Assembly: GCA_002331625.1 (NCBI GenBank)
Contig: DCZN01000059.1
Location: 892 to 18,448 of the forward strand
Length of the DNA: 17,557 bases
Origin: Nitrospira sp. UBA2083
GTDB taxonomy: Bacteria > Nitrospirota > Nitrospiria > Nitrospirales > Nitrospiraceae
Reading direction: 5' to 3'
Numbering within the stretch: position 1 is the stretch's first letter; each line of letters opens with the position of its first letter. Made by a program: the position numbers and the translations under genes. The notes under the pieces are model-generated. The model was not told the origin of the DNA, did no database searches, and saw nothing but the letters and a program-made list of their open reading frames with translations. Of the stretch, positions 7,023 to 14,803 are shown one piece after another.

Positions 7023-7742
7023 ATGAATAAGAAGATACTGATCGTGCTCACCAGTGTTGAAAAGTATCCGAACCTGAACCGGGCAACGGGGTTATGGCTC
7101 GGAGAGGCCGTTCACTTTGTCAAAAAGATCGAAGCGGCAGGTTATCAGGTCGATTACGTCAGCCCCCGTGGGGGCTATACCCCGATCGACCCGCATAGCC
7201 TTGCGATGGCGGATTCAACTGATTGGGCGTGGTACCAGAAGAAAGAATTTATGAATCGTCTTGGAAATACGCTAAAACCGAGTGAGGTCAACCCAAACGA
7301 GTATGTAGCTGTCTATTATGCCGGCGGCCACGGGGTGATTTGGGACTTTCCCGAGAATAAGCCCCTCCAGACGATCAGTCGGAAAATTTACGAGGGCGGT
7401 GGGTACGTGTCGTCGGTGTGTCACGGCGCGGCGTGGTTGTTGAACATCAAACTGTCGGATGGAGCGCCGCTCGTCAAAGGGAAACAGGTCACGGGTTTTT
7501 CAAATGACGAAGAGAAGTTGGCGGAGCTCGACAAGTTCGTTCCATTCCTCACGGAGACGGAGCTGGTTGCCCGCGGAGCGATCTACAAGAAAGCCGACAA
7601 GGCGTGGGCGCCCTTTGCAGTTACGGACGGCCGTGTTATCACGGGGCAGAATCCAGCCTCAGGCGGGGCGGTTGCCGACCTGCTCATCGCCGAGCTGAAG
7701 CGGACCGATCAGGAACAGCCGAAGGAATACTTGGCTAGCTAA
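7023..7742 (+). CDS. DJ-1/PfpI family (Hsp31-like) protein
   Basis: A 239-residue class I glutamine-amidotransferase-like protein. The nucleophile elbow is VSSVCHGAAWLL with Cys133-His134, preceded by the YYAGGHGVIWDF strand-loop (residues 98-109); Glu28 in the first helix is a candidate for the conserved acid next to the Cys. This layout is typical of the Hsp31/glyoxalase III-like branch (glutathione-independent methylglyoxal removal or protein repair), although specificity within the family cannot be read from sequence alone. AGGAGGG at 7011-7017 sets the start at ATG 7023. It is the third gene of the NmrA-like/DUF5069 run. A UspA gene follows 43 bases later, though it is broken, which fits a stress-response operon. 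Confidence 0.9.
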   Translation: MNKKILIVLTSVEKYPNLNRATGLWLGEAVHFVKKIEAAGYQVDYVSPRGGYTPIDPHSLAMADSTDWAWYQKKEFMNRLGNTLKPSEVNPNEYVAVYYAGGHGVIWDFPENKPLQTISRKIYEGGGYVSSVCHGAAWLLNIKLSDGAPLVKGKQVTGFSNDEEKLAELDKFVPFLTETELVARGAIYKKADKAWAPFAVTDGRVITGQNPASGGAVADLLIAELKRTDQEQPKEYLAS

Positions 7743-7785
7743 GCCGGTACGAGCACGCTGCTTTTTTGAAATGAGCGAGGACGAG

Positions 7786-8040
7786 ATGGACAATTCATCT
7801 CAAGATACTGTCATACGACGCGTGATGGTAGGCACGGACCGTTCCAAAACGGCAGACGATGCCGTCCAGTGGGCCGCTGCGTTCACCGACCACTTCGAGG
7901 CAGAGCTGTTTGTGGTACAGGGCATCATGCCCGCGCCATCCGGCTACCACAGAATTCGGTGCCGCCGAGCAGACCAGGGCAGCTGCTGCTACTGAGGATC
8001 TCGTACATGTCGTAAGCCCGCCGGCCGGTCTTTGTTATGG
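7786..8040 (+). pseudogene. Universal stress protein (UspA) gene, frameshifted and truncated
   Basis: From ATG 7786 (GAGG seven to ten bases upstream; an in-frame ATG at 7771 is less likely) the frame encodes IRRVMVGTDRSKTADDAVQW, AAAFTDHFEAELFVVQGIM and PAPSGYH, the first half of a UspA domain. Near 7943-7952 the homology moves to another frame (TTEFGAAEQTRAAAATEDL) while the original frame ends at 7995. After EDL nothing convincing remains; the second half of the usual ~145-residue domain, including the GxxG nucleotide-binding motif, is missing. The gene lies directly after the DJ-1-family gene and just before the cyclase, so a deletion may have removed its end. It should be inactive. Confidence 0.7.
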
Positions 8041-8054
8041 AAGGAGTGTTGATC

Positions 8055-8168
8055 ATGGCGATGGTATCCATCAAGGTGTCCCAGACTGTAAGAGGGCGCG
8101 ATCCCATGGCTCGCGATTCACCGAGCGCGGTTTGGATGTTCATCGTGGGCTCTGTTCGTCATGGATGA
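8055..8168 (+). CDS. 37-aa small ORF overlapping the cyclase start
   Basis: ATG 8055 follows AAGGAG (8041-8046) at a good eight-base spacing. The frame encodes 37 residues (beginning MAMVSIKVSQTVRG, ending WMFIVGSVRHG) and stops at TGA 8166-8168, eight bases into the cyclase gene that starts at 8161. The peptide matches no family I know. The cyclase start itself has no visible ribosome site, so this ORF may serve as a leader that delivers ribosomes to it by translational coupling. It might equally be the leftover start of a deleted gene. Confidence 0.35.
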   Translation: MAMVSIKVSQTVRGRDPMARDSPSAVWMFIVGSVRHG

Positions 8169-11100
8169 GCGCGTCTCGAAATGGCTGGAACGCCTCGGTC
8201 TTGATAGCTATCGAGAGGTGTTTCAGCAGAATGCCATCACCTGGGACGTCTTGCCAGAACTGAATGACGGGGATTTGGCATCGCTGGGCGTTCTGCTGGG
8301 CCATCGAAAAAAACTCCTGCGCGCCATCGTCCAACTGTCACAACAGGATGGCAGCGATGGCCCTAAGCCTCTACCCACTGCCACTGATCCGCAGGTAACG
8401 TCGCTCCCTTCCGGCCGAGATCAGGCGGAGCGTCGCCAATTGACGGTCATGTTTTGTGACCTGGTTGGGTCGACGGCGCTCGCTCGCCGGTTGGATCCTG
8501 AAGACTTTCAAGCGACGGCTCGACGTTTTCTCGATACCTGTAATGAAGCGATTGGTCGATACGACGGCTATATCGCAAAATACATGGGTGACGGGCTCTT
8601 AGCATATTTTGGATACCCCCATGCCCATGAGCATGACGCAGAGCGCGCGGTCCATGCCGGCCTAGCCGTGCTGGAATCGGTGAAGGCTCTTCCTCGTGAA
8701 CATGACCCTGATCAGGAATTTGAAATCGCGGCGCGAATCGGGATCGCGACTGGTTCCGTCATGGTGGGCGAACTCATCGGACAAGACACCGCGAAGGAAC
8801 GATCGGTGTTCGGTGAAACTCCAAATCTGGCTTCCCGACTTCAGGGGCTGGCTGCGCCGAATCAATTGATCATTGATTCAGTGACGAAGCGTCTGGTCGG
8901 GGGCGAGTTCGAGTTTGCTGATCGAGGTACGGTCTCTCTCAAGGGGTTCGAGATACCGGTCCAGATCTGGCAGGTTGTGCGTGCCAAACCGTCGGCCAGC
9001 CGGTTCGAGTCGTATCGATCCGGCCGATTAGTCCAGTTCATAGGCAGAGAGCATGAAACGGCTCTTGTCTTGGGTCGCTGGCGCGAAGCAGTGGAGGGGG
9101 AAGGACAGGTCGTGCTTCTCTGCGGCGAGGCCGGCATCGGCAAATCGCGGCTGGTTCGACATCTGTGCGACCGACTGACGGAGGACCATTATGAGACGAT
9201 CCAATCCCAATGTTCACCACATCATACGAATACGGCACTCTATCCGGTGATGACCTATCTGCGCCGGGCGGCGGGCCTGGCCGGTGAAGACAGCGCCTCC
9301 ATGCAACGGCAGAAGCTTGCCACGCTCCTGGCCAGCAGCGGGCTCGACGACCACGTCACGGTTGCCCTGCTTGCGGATCTGCTCTCGATTCAAGGAAATG
9401 AAGAGGACCAGCTGGCGAACCTGTCGCCCGACAAACGCAAGGACATGACCCTGGAAGCGCTCGTGCAGTATCTGCAACGGTTGGCGGATCGCTCCCCCGT
9501 GTTGCTCATCCTGGAGGACGCCCATTGGCTTGATCCCACCACGCTGGATCTCATGACGCGAGTTATCGACCGGATCAGACTGATGCGGCTCTTGGTGTTG
9601 ATCACCTTTCGACCAGACTTCAGGCCGGTTTGGACGGAATACAGTCATGTGACGTTTCTGACATTGAATCGGCTTCCGCGCCGGCAAAGCGCCGAGCTGA
9701 TTGCGACGATGACGGGTGGAAAGGTGCTTCCCCAAGAGGTCCAGCAGGCGATTTTGACGAAGACGGACGGCGTCCCGCTGTACATCGAAGAGTTGACGGA
9801 CAATCTCCTCGAGACCGGGTTGCTGACGGAGGGGACCGACGCATTTACCCTCAAGGCTTCGGTAAAGGACATAGCCATTCCGGATAGTCTGCAGGCGTTG
9901 CTCATGGAGCGGGTGGACCGATTAGGGCCGATCAAGGAAATTGTTCAGATCGGCGCAGCCATCGGGCGGGAATTCGGCTATGAGCTGTTACGGGCCACGG
10001 TCGATGTGACGGACAGCCAGCTCAACAACGCACTCGATCTGTTTGTCTCTTCGGGCCTCATTCTGCAAGAGGGGGGACGGCCACTTTCGCGATATCGTTT
10101 TAAGCATACGCTCGTTCAGGAAGCGGCTTACAACACGCTTCCCAAGAAGGCTCGCCGATTCCTCCATGCCCGCATAGCGAAAACCCTGGAAGAAAAGTTC
10201 GCCGAGCGCGTGCAGTTGGAACCGGAACTCCTGGCCTACCACTTTGAGCAGGCCGGCTTGACCCGTCAGGCCGTCACGTATTGGCATCTCGCAGCCCGAA
10301 GAGACGCGGATCGGTCGGCCAACATCGAAGCACTGCACCATTTCACTAGCGCAGTAACCTTGCTCAAAGATTTGCCTGAAAACATGGAGCGCAATGCCTT
10401 GGAGTTGGATCTCCTCATCGCCCGCGGAGCACCCATGGTGACGGTGAAAGGATATGCCTCGCAGGAGATCGAGCGAAATTATCTACGGGCAAGGGAGCTC
10501 TCCCGCGACGAGAGCGGTTCCGAGCAGTACTTCCTCTCAGTGTGGGGATTGTGGGTGTTTCATCTGGTCAGGGGGCCTCTCGCAACGGCATGTGACCTGG
10601 CCGAACAACTCCTATCTCTGGCGAAGTGCGAGCACAACCCGGATTTGCTGATTCGTGCTCATGAGAGTGTCGGCTCGACCTATTCGTTCCTTGGCCGGTT
10701 CAATGAAGCCAAAGCCCATTTGCTCGCCGCCAAGTCCCTGTATGATCCCGCCCGGCATCGCTCACGGGCTCTACCCTATACTCAGGATCCCGGCATCACC
10801 GCCAGAATCATCCTGGCCCGAACGCTATGGATATTAGGTGAGGTCGATCAGGTCGAAGCACTGTCGGAGGAAGCCATTGGCATGGCGAGACAGCTCGAAC
10901 ACCCCTTCACTCTGGCGTTTGCCCTAGCCACTGTTTCCTGGATCTATTCCACTATCCGGGATGCGAATAGAACCTTGATCTTCGCCGAGGAAGCCGTTGC
11001 CATTTCGACAAAATACTCATTTGAGGTGACCTTAGCATGGGCGACATCCCTGCAAGGCTGGGCTCTGGCTGAAAAAGGGGATGAGGAAGGTCTCGGGAGA

Positions 11101-11556
11101 CTCGTGAAGGGCCTCTCGGATACGCAAGTTGCGGGCGCAAGTCTCAACAACACGTTTACGTTGGCGCTGCTCGCGGAAATCTATTTGCGGCAGAAACGTC
11201 CTGAGGAAGGTCTGGGTGCAGTTGCGGAGGCGGAGAAGCTTGTTCACTCTCAAGGAGAGCGGTGTTGGCAAGCGGAACTCCTTCGGTTGAAGGGAGAGCT
11301 GCTACTGAAGCAATCTGAACAATCTGTCTCTGCAGCGGAGCAGTATTTTATTGAAGCACTGAAGATTGCGCAGGAGCAGCATGCGAGCATGCTCGAACTT
11401 CGAGCCGCGATGAGCATGGCCAGACTCTTGAAGAAACTGAACCGGCTGGATGCCGCTAAACTGGTCTTGAATTCAGTCCGCTTCAGGTTGGACGAAGCGG
11501 TTGCCAATCCCGACTTGATGGAAGCTCGAACCCTGCTCACGCAATTGAATGGGTGA
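8161..11556 (+). CDS. SAM / class III adenylate cyclase / AAA-STAND / helical-repeat protein
   Basis: A 1131-residue signalling protein. Domains in order: SAM domain (about 5-60; WLERLGLDSYREVFQQN), class III cyclase (about 90-275), AAA/STAND ATPase (about 292-650) with Walker A GEAGIGKS (322-329) and Walker B VLLILEDAHWLD (447-458), and a C-terminal helical-repeat (TPR-like) region to the end. The cyclase has both metal Asp residues (Asp100 in FCDLVGST, Asp144 in YMGDGLLAYF), Lys140 for adenine recognition, and Asn222/Arg226 (GETPNLASR) for the transition state. At the second base-specifying position it has Ser215, as in class IIIb enzymes. So it should make cAMP, gated by nucleotide binding and by ligands of the repeat region. 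It is cytosolic. No DNA-binding domain is present, unlike LuxR-type relatives. Its ATG has no SD sequence. Confidence 0.9.
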   Translation: MDERVSKWLERLGLDSYREVFQQNAITWDVLPELNDGDLASLGVLLGHRKKLLRAIVQLSQQDGSDGPKPLPTATDPQVTSLPSGRDQAERRQLTVMFCDLVGSTALARRLDPEDFQATARRFLDTCNEAIGRYDGYIAKYMGDGLLAYFGYPHAHEHDAERAVHAGLAVLESVKALPREHDPDQEFEIAARIGIATGSVMVGELIGQDTAKERSVFGETPNLASRLQGLAAPNQLIIDSVTKRLVGGEFEFADRGTVSLKGFEIPVQIWQVVRAKPSASRFESYRSGRLVQFIGREHETALVLGRWREAVEGEGQVVLLCGEAGIGKSRLVRHLCDRLTEDHYETIQSQCSPHHTNTALYPVMTYLRRAAGLAGEDSASMQRQKLATLLASSGLDDHVTVALLADLLSIQGNEEDQLANLSPDKRKDMTLEALVQYLQRLADRSPVLLILEDAHWLDPTTLDLMTRVIDRIRLMRLLVLITFRPDFRPVWTEYSHVTFLTLNRLPRRQSAELIATMTGGKVLPQEVQQAILTKTDGVPLYIEELTDNLLETGLLTEGTDAFTLKASVKDIAIPDSLQALLMERVDRLGPIKEIVQIGAAIGREFGYELLRATVDVTDSQLNNALDLFVSSGLILQEGGRPLSRYRFKHTLVQEAAYNTLPKKARRFLHARIAKTLEEKFAERVQLEPELLAYHFEQAGLTRQAVTYWHLAARRDADRSANIEALHHFTSAVTLLKDLPENMERNALELDLLIARGAPMVTVKGYASQEIERNYLRARELSRDESGSEQYFLSVWGLWVFHLVRGPLATACDLAEQLLSLAKCEHNPDLLIRAHESVGSTYSFLGRFNEAKAHLLAAKSLYDPARHRSRALPYTQDPGITARIILARTLWILGEVDQVEALSEEAIGMARQLEHPFTLAFALATVSWIYSTIRDANRTLIFAEEAVAISTKYSFEVTLAWATSLQGWALAEKGDEEGLGRLVKGLSDTQVAGASLNNTFTLALLAEIYLRQKRPEEGLGAVAEAEKLVHSQGERCWQAELLRLKGELLLKQSEQSVSAAEQYFIEALKIAQEQHASMLELRAAMSMARLLKKLNRLDAAKLVLNSVRFRLDEAVANPDLMEARTLLTQLNG

Positions 11557-11589
11557 GATCGATGCACCTGCTTGGTATAGGGTATCGTC

Positions 11590-11648
11590 ACCAATGTGTA
11601 CGTTATGCATCCGACCGTTCTCGGTTCTGGTACCAATGTACATCCGAC
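11590..11648. repeat. Paired 8-mers repeated in order upstream of the SDR gene
   Basis: ACCAATGT (11590-11597) followed after 10 bases by CATCCGAC (11608-11615) recurs as ACCAATGT (11632-11639) followed after one base by CATCCGAC (11641-11648). The pair lies in the 173-base gap between the cyclase and SDR genes, so it could be a regulator site for the SDR operon, or a trace of a small duplication with a deletion. Nothing else stands out in this gap. Confidence 0.4.
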
Positions 11649-11729
11649 ACCCGCTTGTCCGGGGGTGGGTGCAAGGCGCGTCAACTTGATGGTGAGCCGA
11701 CTGGATAGAGGCAGCAATCTGGAGCACAC

Positions 11730-12443
11730 ATGACCATGTCATTGAAAAACACAGTCGTACTGATCGCCGGCGGGTCCGGTGCCCTTGGCCAAACGGTCAC
11801 ACCGAGATTCGCGCAATCCGGCGCGCGCGTGATCACGGCAGACCGCAATCCGCTGCCGGAGCAGGTGGCAGCCGGGAACGCGATGAAGATCGATGTCACC
11901 GATGAAGCCGCTGTTCGTCGCCTCGTGGATGATGTGATCCGAACGGCGGGTCGTCTCGACGTCTTAATCAACCTGGTCGGCGGCTTTGCGATGGGACGCG
12001 TCGTAGACACTGAGATGTCGCTCTGGCAACGAATGTTGACCATGAACGTGACGTCGGCGTTCCTGCTGTCGAAAGCCGTCCTGCCCCATATGATGGAACG
12101 CGGAACCGGCCGCATTCTGCACGTGGCGGCTTGGGCGGCGGTCGAGCCGTTTCCCGGTGCCGCCGCCTATCTCGTCGCCAAGTCGAGCCTGCTCGCGCTG
12201 ATCCGCGTGCTGGCGCTTGAACTGAAAGGATCGGGAGTGACGGTCAACGGGGTGCTGCCTACCACCATTGATACGCCGACCAACCGTGCAAGTATGCCTG
12301 AGGCCAATCCTTCCTTCTGGGCCAGACCAGAATCCGTCGCCGAAACGCTGCACTTTCTCGCTTCGGACGCAGCCGGTCAGATCAGTGGGGCCGCAGTACC
12401 CGTCGGTACCGGGAGCGGCGCAATGGCCGCAGGTAAGCCGTAG
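11730..12443 (+). CDS. Short-chain dehydrogenase/reductase lacking catalytic Ser
   Basis: A 237-residue classical SDR fold. The nucleotide-binding loop is AGGSGALG (13-20), the NxxG element is NLVGG (81-85), Asn106 (MNVTS) is the usual tetrad Asn, and Tyr147/Lys151 (AAYLVAKS) form the active-site pair. The Ser that should lie 13 residues before Tyr is Ala134 in RILHVAAWAA, so normal catalysis is doubtful or altered. ADRN after the second strand gives Asp38, which favours NAD(H). GGAG at 11721-11724 supports ATG 11730; ATG 11736 is possible. The next gene starts 15 bases after its stop, so it heads an operon. Substrate cannot be told. Confidence 0.85.
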   Translation: MTMSLKNTVVLIAGGSGALGQTVTPRFAQSGARVITADRNPLPEQVAAGNAMKIDVTDEAAVRRLVDDVIRTAGRLDVLINLVGGFAMGRVVDTEMSLWQRMLTMNVTSAFLLSKAVLPHMMERGTGRILHVAAWAAVEPFPGAAAYLVAKSSLLALIRVLALELKGSGVTVNGVLPTTIDTPTNRASMPEANPSFWARPESVAETLHFLASDAAGQISGAAVPVGTGSGAMAAGKP

Positions 12444-12458
12444 CAAGGAGGCCGGATC

Positions 12459-12881
12459 ATGTCGCGCCTGGATCGCGAACGGGAGCACCTAAACAATCTT
12501 TCTCGGTCCATGCTTCGTCTGCACAGGGCCTTGCTGGACGATGCGCGGGTGTCCTATGAGCGCGTGCATGGGCGTATCCCATACAATGGAGCGGTTTTGC
12601 AGCTGGCGGTGAACGATCCATGGTTCGCCTGGCTGCGTCCGCTGTCCCAACTGATGATCAAGCTAGATGAGCTCATGGAGAGTAAGGCAGCCTCGACATC
12701 TGCCGAAATCCCCTCGGTAATCCAGTCGGTTCGAACGCTCCTGACACCGACGGGAGAGGGTGAGGGATTCGGCAGACAATATCGCACCGCGCTGCAACGA
12801 AGTCATGATGTTGTGCTGGAGCACGCAGCAGTCAAAGCATTGCTGAGGCAGTCTGTTCCCAGCAAGGGGCGAGTCAAATGA
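12459..12881 (+). CDS. 140-aa helical protein of unknown function
   Basis: AAGGAGG at 12445-12451 lies seven bases before ATG 12459, a strong start. The product is soluble and helical: LNNLSRSMLRLHRALLDDAR (12-31), then VHGRIPYNGAVLQLAVNDPW and FAWLRPLSQLMIKLDEL. I recall similar uncharacterised proteins carrying RxLHRALLDxER, and a conserved DPWFAWLRPLS stretch, in various proteobacteria and Nitrospira, but no function is known to me. It lies 15 bases after the SDR gene, and its stop overlaps by four bases (ATGA, 12878-12881) the start of a glyoxalase-family gene that is now broken. This coupling suggests that the two once worked together. Confidence 0.75.
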   Translation: MSRLDREREHLNNLSRSMLRLHRALLDDARVSYERVHGRIPYNGAVLQLAVNDPWFAWLRPLSQLMIKLDELMESKAASTSAEIPSVIQSVRTLLTPTGEGEGFGRQYRTALQRSHDVVLEHAAVKALLRQSVPSKGRVK

Positions 12882-13381
12882 ACGCCCGTTACCTTGACCA
12901 TGTGGTCTGGTAGGCGAAGGATCTTGAGTGATCACTCGGTTCCCACTGGGACCTGTTCGGCTTCAAAGGAAATAGGCCGGATCTCTAAAGGGAACGGCTA
13001 CCGCACTGATATCCGGACGATCACACCACGAATTACTGTTGATCCAAGTGGGTGCGGTATTCATGCTTGAGGGAATTCCATCAGACCGGAGCTGTGACTG
13101 CTGCCCATCAACGGCGGAAGCCGACGAACTCTTTGAACAGATGGTGAACTATTGGTGTTGCTGGCTGTTCAACTGCATCTACACCGCTCGGTGGCGAGAA
13201 ATAGTCTACCGTTCGGCGCCATCATAGCGACACCGACGTGCCGCTTGCCGGAGATCCTGGTGGAGGCTGAGACTGGGACGATTGTCATACGTAGATTCGA
13301 GGTGCTGCATTTACCCACGACGGCCTGCTGTGGATCGAATTTACCGACGAAGTGTTCGGCTTTATAAAAACAGGTGACGAT
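12878..13381 (+). pseudogene. Decayed VOC/glyoxalase-family gene
   Basis: From ATG 12878 the frame reads MNARYLDHVVW, AKDLE and SLGSHWDLFGFKGNRPDL, the N-terminal metal-binding half of a vicinal-oxygen-chelate protein (typical form LDHVVWRAKDLERSLxFYxDLFGF). In-frame stops are TAG 12911-12913, TGA 12929-12931 and TAA 12986-12988, all explainable by single C-to-T changes. In the next frame, at about 13021-13065, SHHELLLIQVGAVF matches the following conserved strand. Near the end, THDGLLWIEFTDEVFGF is in the first frame again and resembles a final VOC strand. Stretches in between are not interpretable. The start overlaps the previous gene by ATGA. The following ROK gene begins in-frame with the remains of this one, at ATG 13382. 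Confidence 0.7.
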
Positions 13382-14209
13382 ATGGCGACGAAGACACCAC
13401 GGAACACGCGGGGGCACAATCAGCGATTTCACAAACTAAAAGAGGACGGCAGGATACCTCGCCGCGTTCCCAAGGTGCTGGTCATCGACGTGGGCGGGAC
13501 CAATGTGAAGGTGTTGGCCGCTGGCAAACGCAAACCGCGAAAGGTTCCTTCCGGACCGACCATGACTGCGCGACGCATGGTCGACGCTGTCCGACCGCTC
13601 GTCGCCGATTGGTCGTATGATGTCATCGCGCTGGGATATCCAGGTGCTGTGCGGGCAGGCCGACCTGCAGTGGAGCCGAAGAATCTCAAGAGGGGATGGG
13701 TGAACTTTGATTTTGCGGCCGCCTTTGGCTGTCCGGTAAAGATCGTCAACGACGCTGCGATGCAGGCCCTCGGGAGCTATCAAGACGGGCGCATGCTGTT
13801 CTTGGGGCTCGGCACCGGCCTGGGCTCCGCGCTGATCACCGACGGAGTGCTGGTTCCAATGGAGTTGGCCCATCTCGTCTATCGGAAGGGCCGCACGTAC
13901 GAGGACTATGTGGGGTTGCGCGGGCTTCAACGGTACGGCAAGAAGAAATGGCACCGATATGTCATGGACGTTGTGACAGCGCTGAAGCATGCGCTGCAGG
14001 CCGACTACGTGGTGCTGGGCGGTGGCAATGCCAAGCGACTCAAGCGTCTGCCGAAAGGCGTGCGCCTCGGCGACAACGCCCATGCCTTTCTCGGCGGGTT
14101 TCGTCTCTGGGAGAAAGCTTGGGAGGATGAACGTCCCGCTTGCTTGGTACGGAGCGGCCGTATGCCTGCCGTTTTATCAACCGATAGCCAACAAGGAGGT
14201 GCAAAATGA
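13382..14209 (+). CDS. ROK family sugar kinase, polyphosphate-glucokinase-like
   Basis: A 275-residue ASKHA-fold kinase. After ~30 basic residues (likely disordered) comes KVLVIDVGGTNVKVL (phosphate-1 loop, Asp36-Thr40), then LGYPGAV, the catalytic-base motif NDAAMQALG (Asp124), the glycine-rich LGLGTGLGSALITDG (141-155), and ELAHL in place of the usual ELGHL (Glu161, His164). The CxCGxxGCxE zinc motif of typical ROK sugar kinases is absent, which fits polyphosphate glucokinases (glucose phosphorylation using polyphosphate or ATP). Phosphate donor and substrate are inferred. The start at 13382 follows AGGTGA; an in-frame upstream extension (13352) is part of the VOC relic. The stop overlaps the next gene by ATGA. 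Confidence 0.8.
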   Translation: MATKTPRNTRGHNQRFHKLKEDGRIPRRVPKVLVIDVGGTNVKVLAAGKRKPRKVPSGPTMTARRMVDAVRPLVADWSYDVIALGYPGAVRAGRPAVEPKNLKRGWVNFDFAAAFGCPVKIVNDAAMQALGSYQDGRMLFLGLGTGLGSALITDGVLVPMELAHLVYRKGRTYEDYVGLRGLQRYGKKKWHRYVMDVVTALKHALQADYVVLGGGNAKRLKRLPKGVRLGDNAHAFLGGFRLWEKAWEDERPACLVRSGRMPAVLSTDSQQGGAK

Positions 14210-14544
14210 TGCGGGTCGTGGTGGTGTCTGTGCTGGTCGGCCTGTTGTCATTAGGGGCCAGTGTGAGCGGTTGGACGGCCGATGCCGGCGGCAGCCGACT
14301 CACGATCGTGAGTCCGACACAGGGCGCAGTGATAAAAGGGGATTCCGTTGAAGTGCGGTACAGGCTATCGAAGGGCGTTCACGCCACGCACATCCATTGT
14401 TATGTGGATGGGGAGTATCAAAAGGGGTTTAAAGGAGTGGTCAAGGGACTCACGCGCGGCTCACACGAGATCAAGCTTGTGGCGGCGAGCCACGATCACG
14501 ACGCGTTGGGCGCCGAAGCGGTCGTCACGATCGAGGTGGAATGA
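14206..14544 (+). CDS. Small secreted Ig-like protein
   Basis: A 112-residue protein with a Sec signal peptide (MMRVVVVSVLVGLLSLGASV, cleavage probably near residues 22-26 after SGWTA) and a small beta-sandwich-type domain: LTIVSPTQGAVIKGDSVEV, HIHCYVDGEYQKGFKGVV, and SHEIKLVAASHDHDALG. The pattern (SPxxGAxI, HxHxYVDG, GxHxIKLVAAxHDH) resembles bacterial Ig-like and DUF4399-type domains of envelope proteins. Four His in the H-x-H and HDHD motifs could bind metal; this is inference. AAGGAGGT is placed ideally before ATG 14206, and ATGA overlaps the ROK stop, so translation is coupled although one product is secreted and the other cytosolic. Confidence 0.7.
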   Translation: MMRVVVVSVLVGLLSLGASVSGWTADAGGSRLTIVSPTQGAVIKGDSVEVRYRLSKGVHATHIHCYVDGEYQKGFKGVVKGLTRGSHEIKLVAASHDHDALGAEAVVTIEVE

Positions 14545-14803
14545 TGCAACGAGCTAGCGGTGGGACCGGTGCCTGAAGCGTGAGCGTCGTTTCCGGTCAA
14601 CTGTAGTAGAGTAGCTTCTAAAGCCGACATTTGCTGGGCGACCATGCCGGGCTGATCGACCACCACCTCCCAGGACATGTGTATGCGTGAGAGAATGTTG
14701 CGCTACGTATGCGAAGTTCCGGCATGCGTGCCGAGTGTCGGATGAAAGAAACATGGTGGAAGATGAAATGGAAAGAAGCCGAACCATCGGCGAGGTTGAG
14801 GCC

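Noticed and set aside
6494..7051. 185-codon open frame on the - strand
   Set aside because: Antisense to the DUF5069 gene, which has a clear family match and ribosome site.
7752..7767. AGCA-CGC-TGCT followed by a run of six T, possible terminator after the DJ-1 gene
   Set aside because: A four-base-pair stem is too weak to call, although the T-run is suggestive.
11643..11670. CACCC/GGGTG hairpin downstream of the cyclase
   Set aside because: Five-base-pair stem, long loop and no T-run; not a convincing terminator.
13436..14083. 215-codon open frame on the - strand
   Set aside because: Antisense to the ROK kinase gene, whose motifs are all present.
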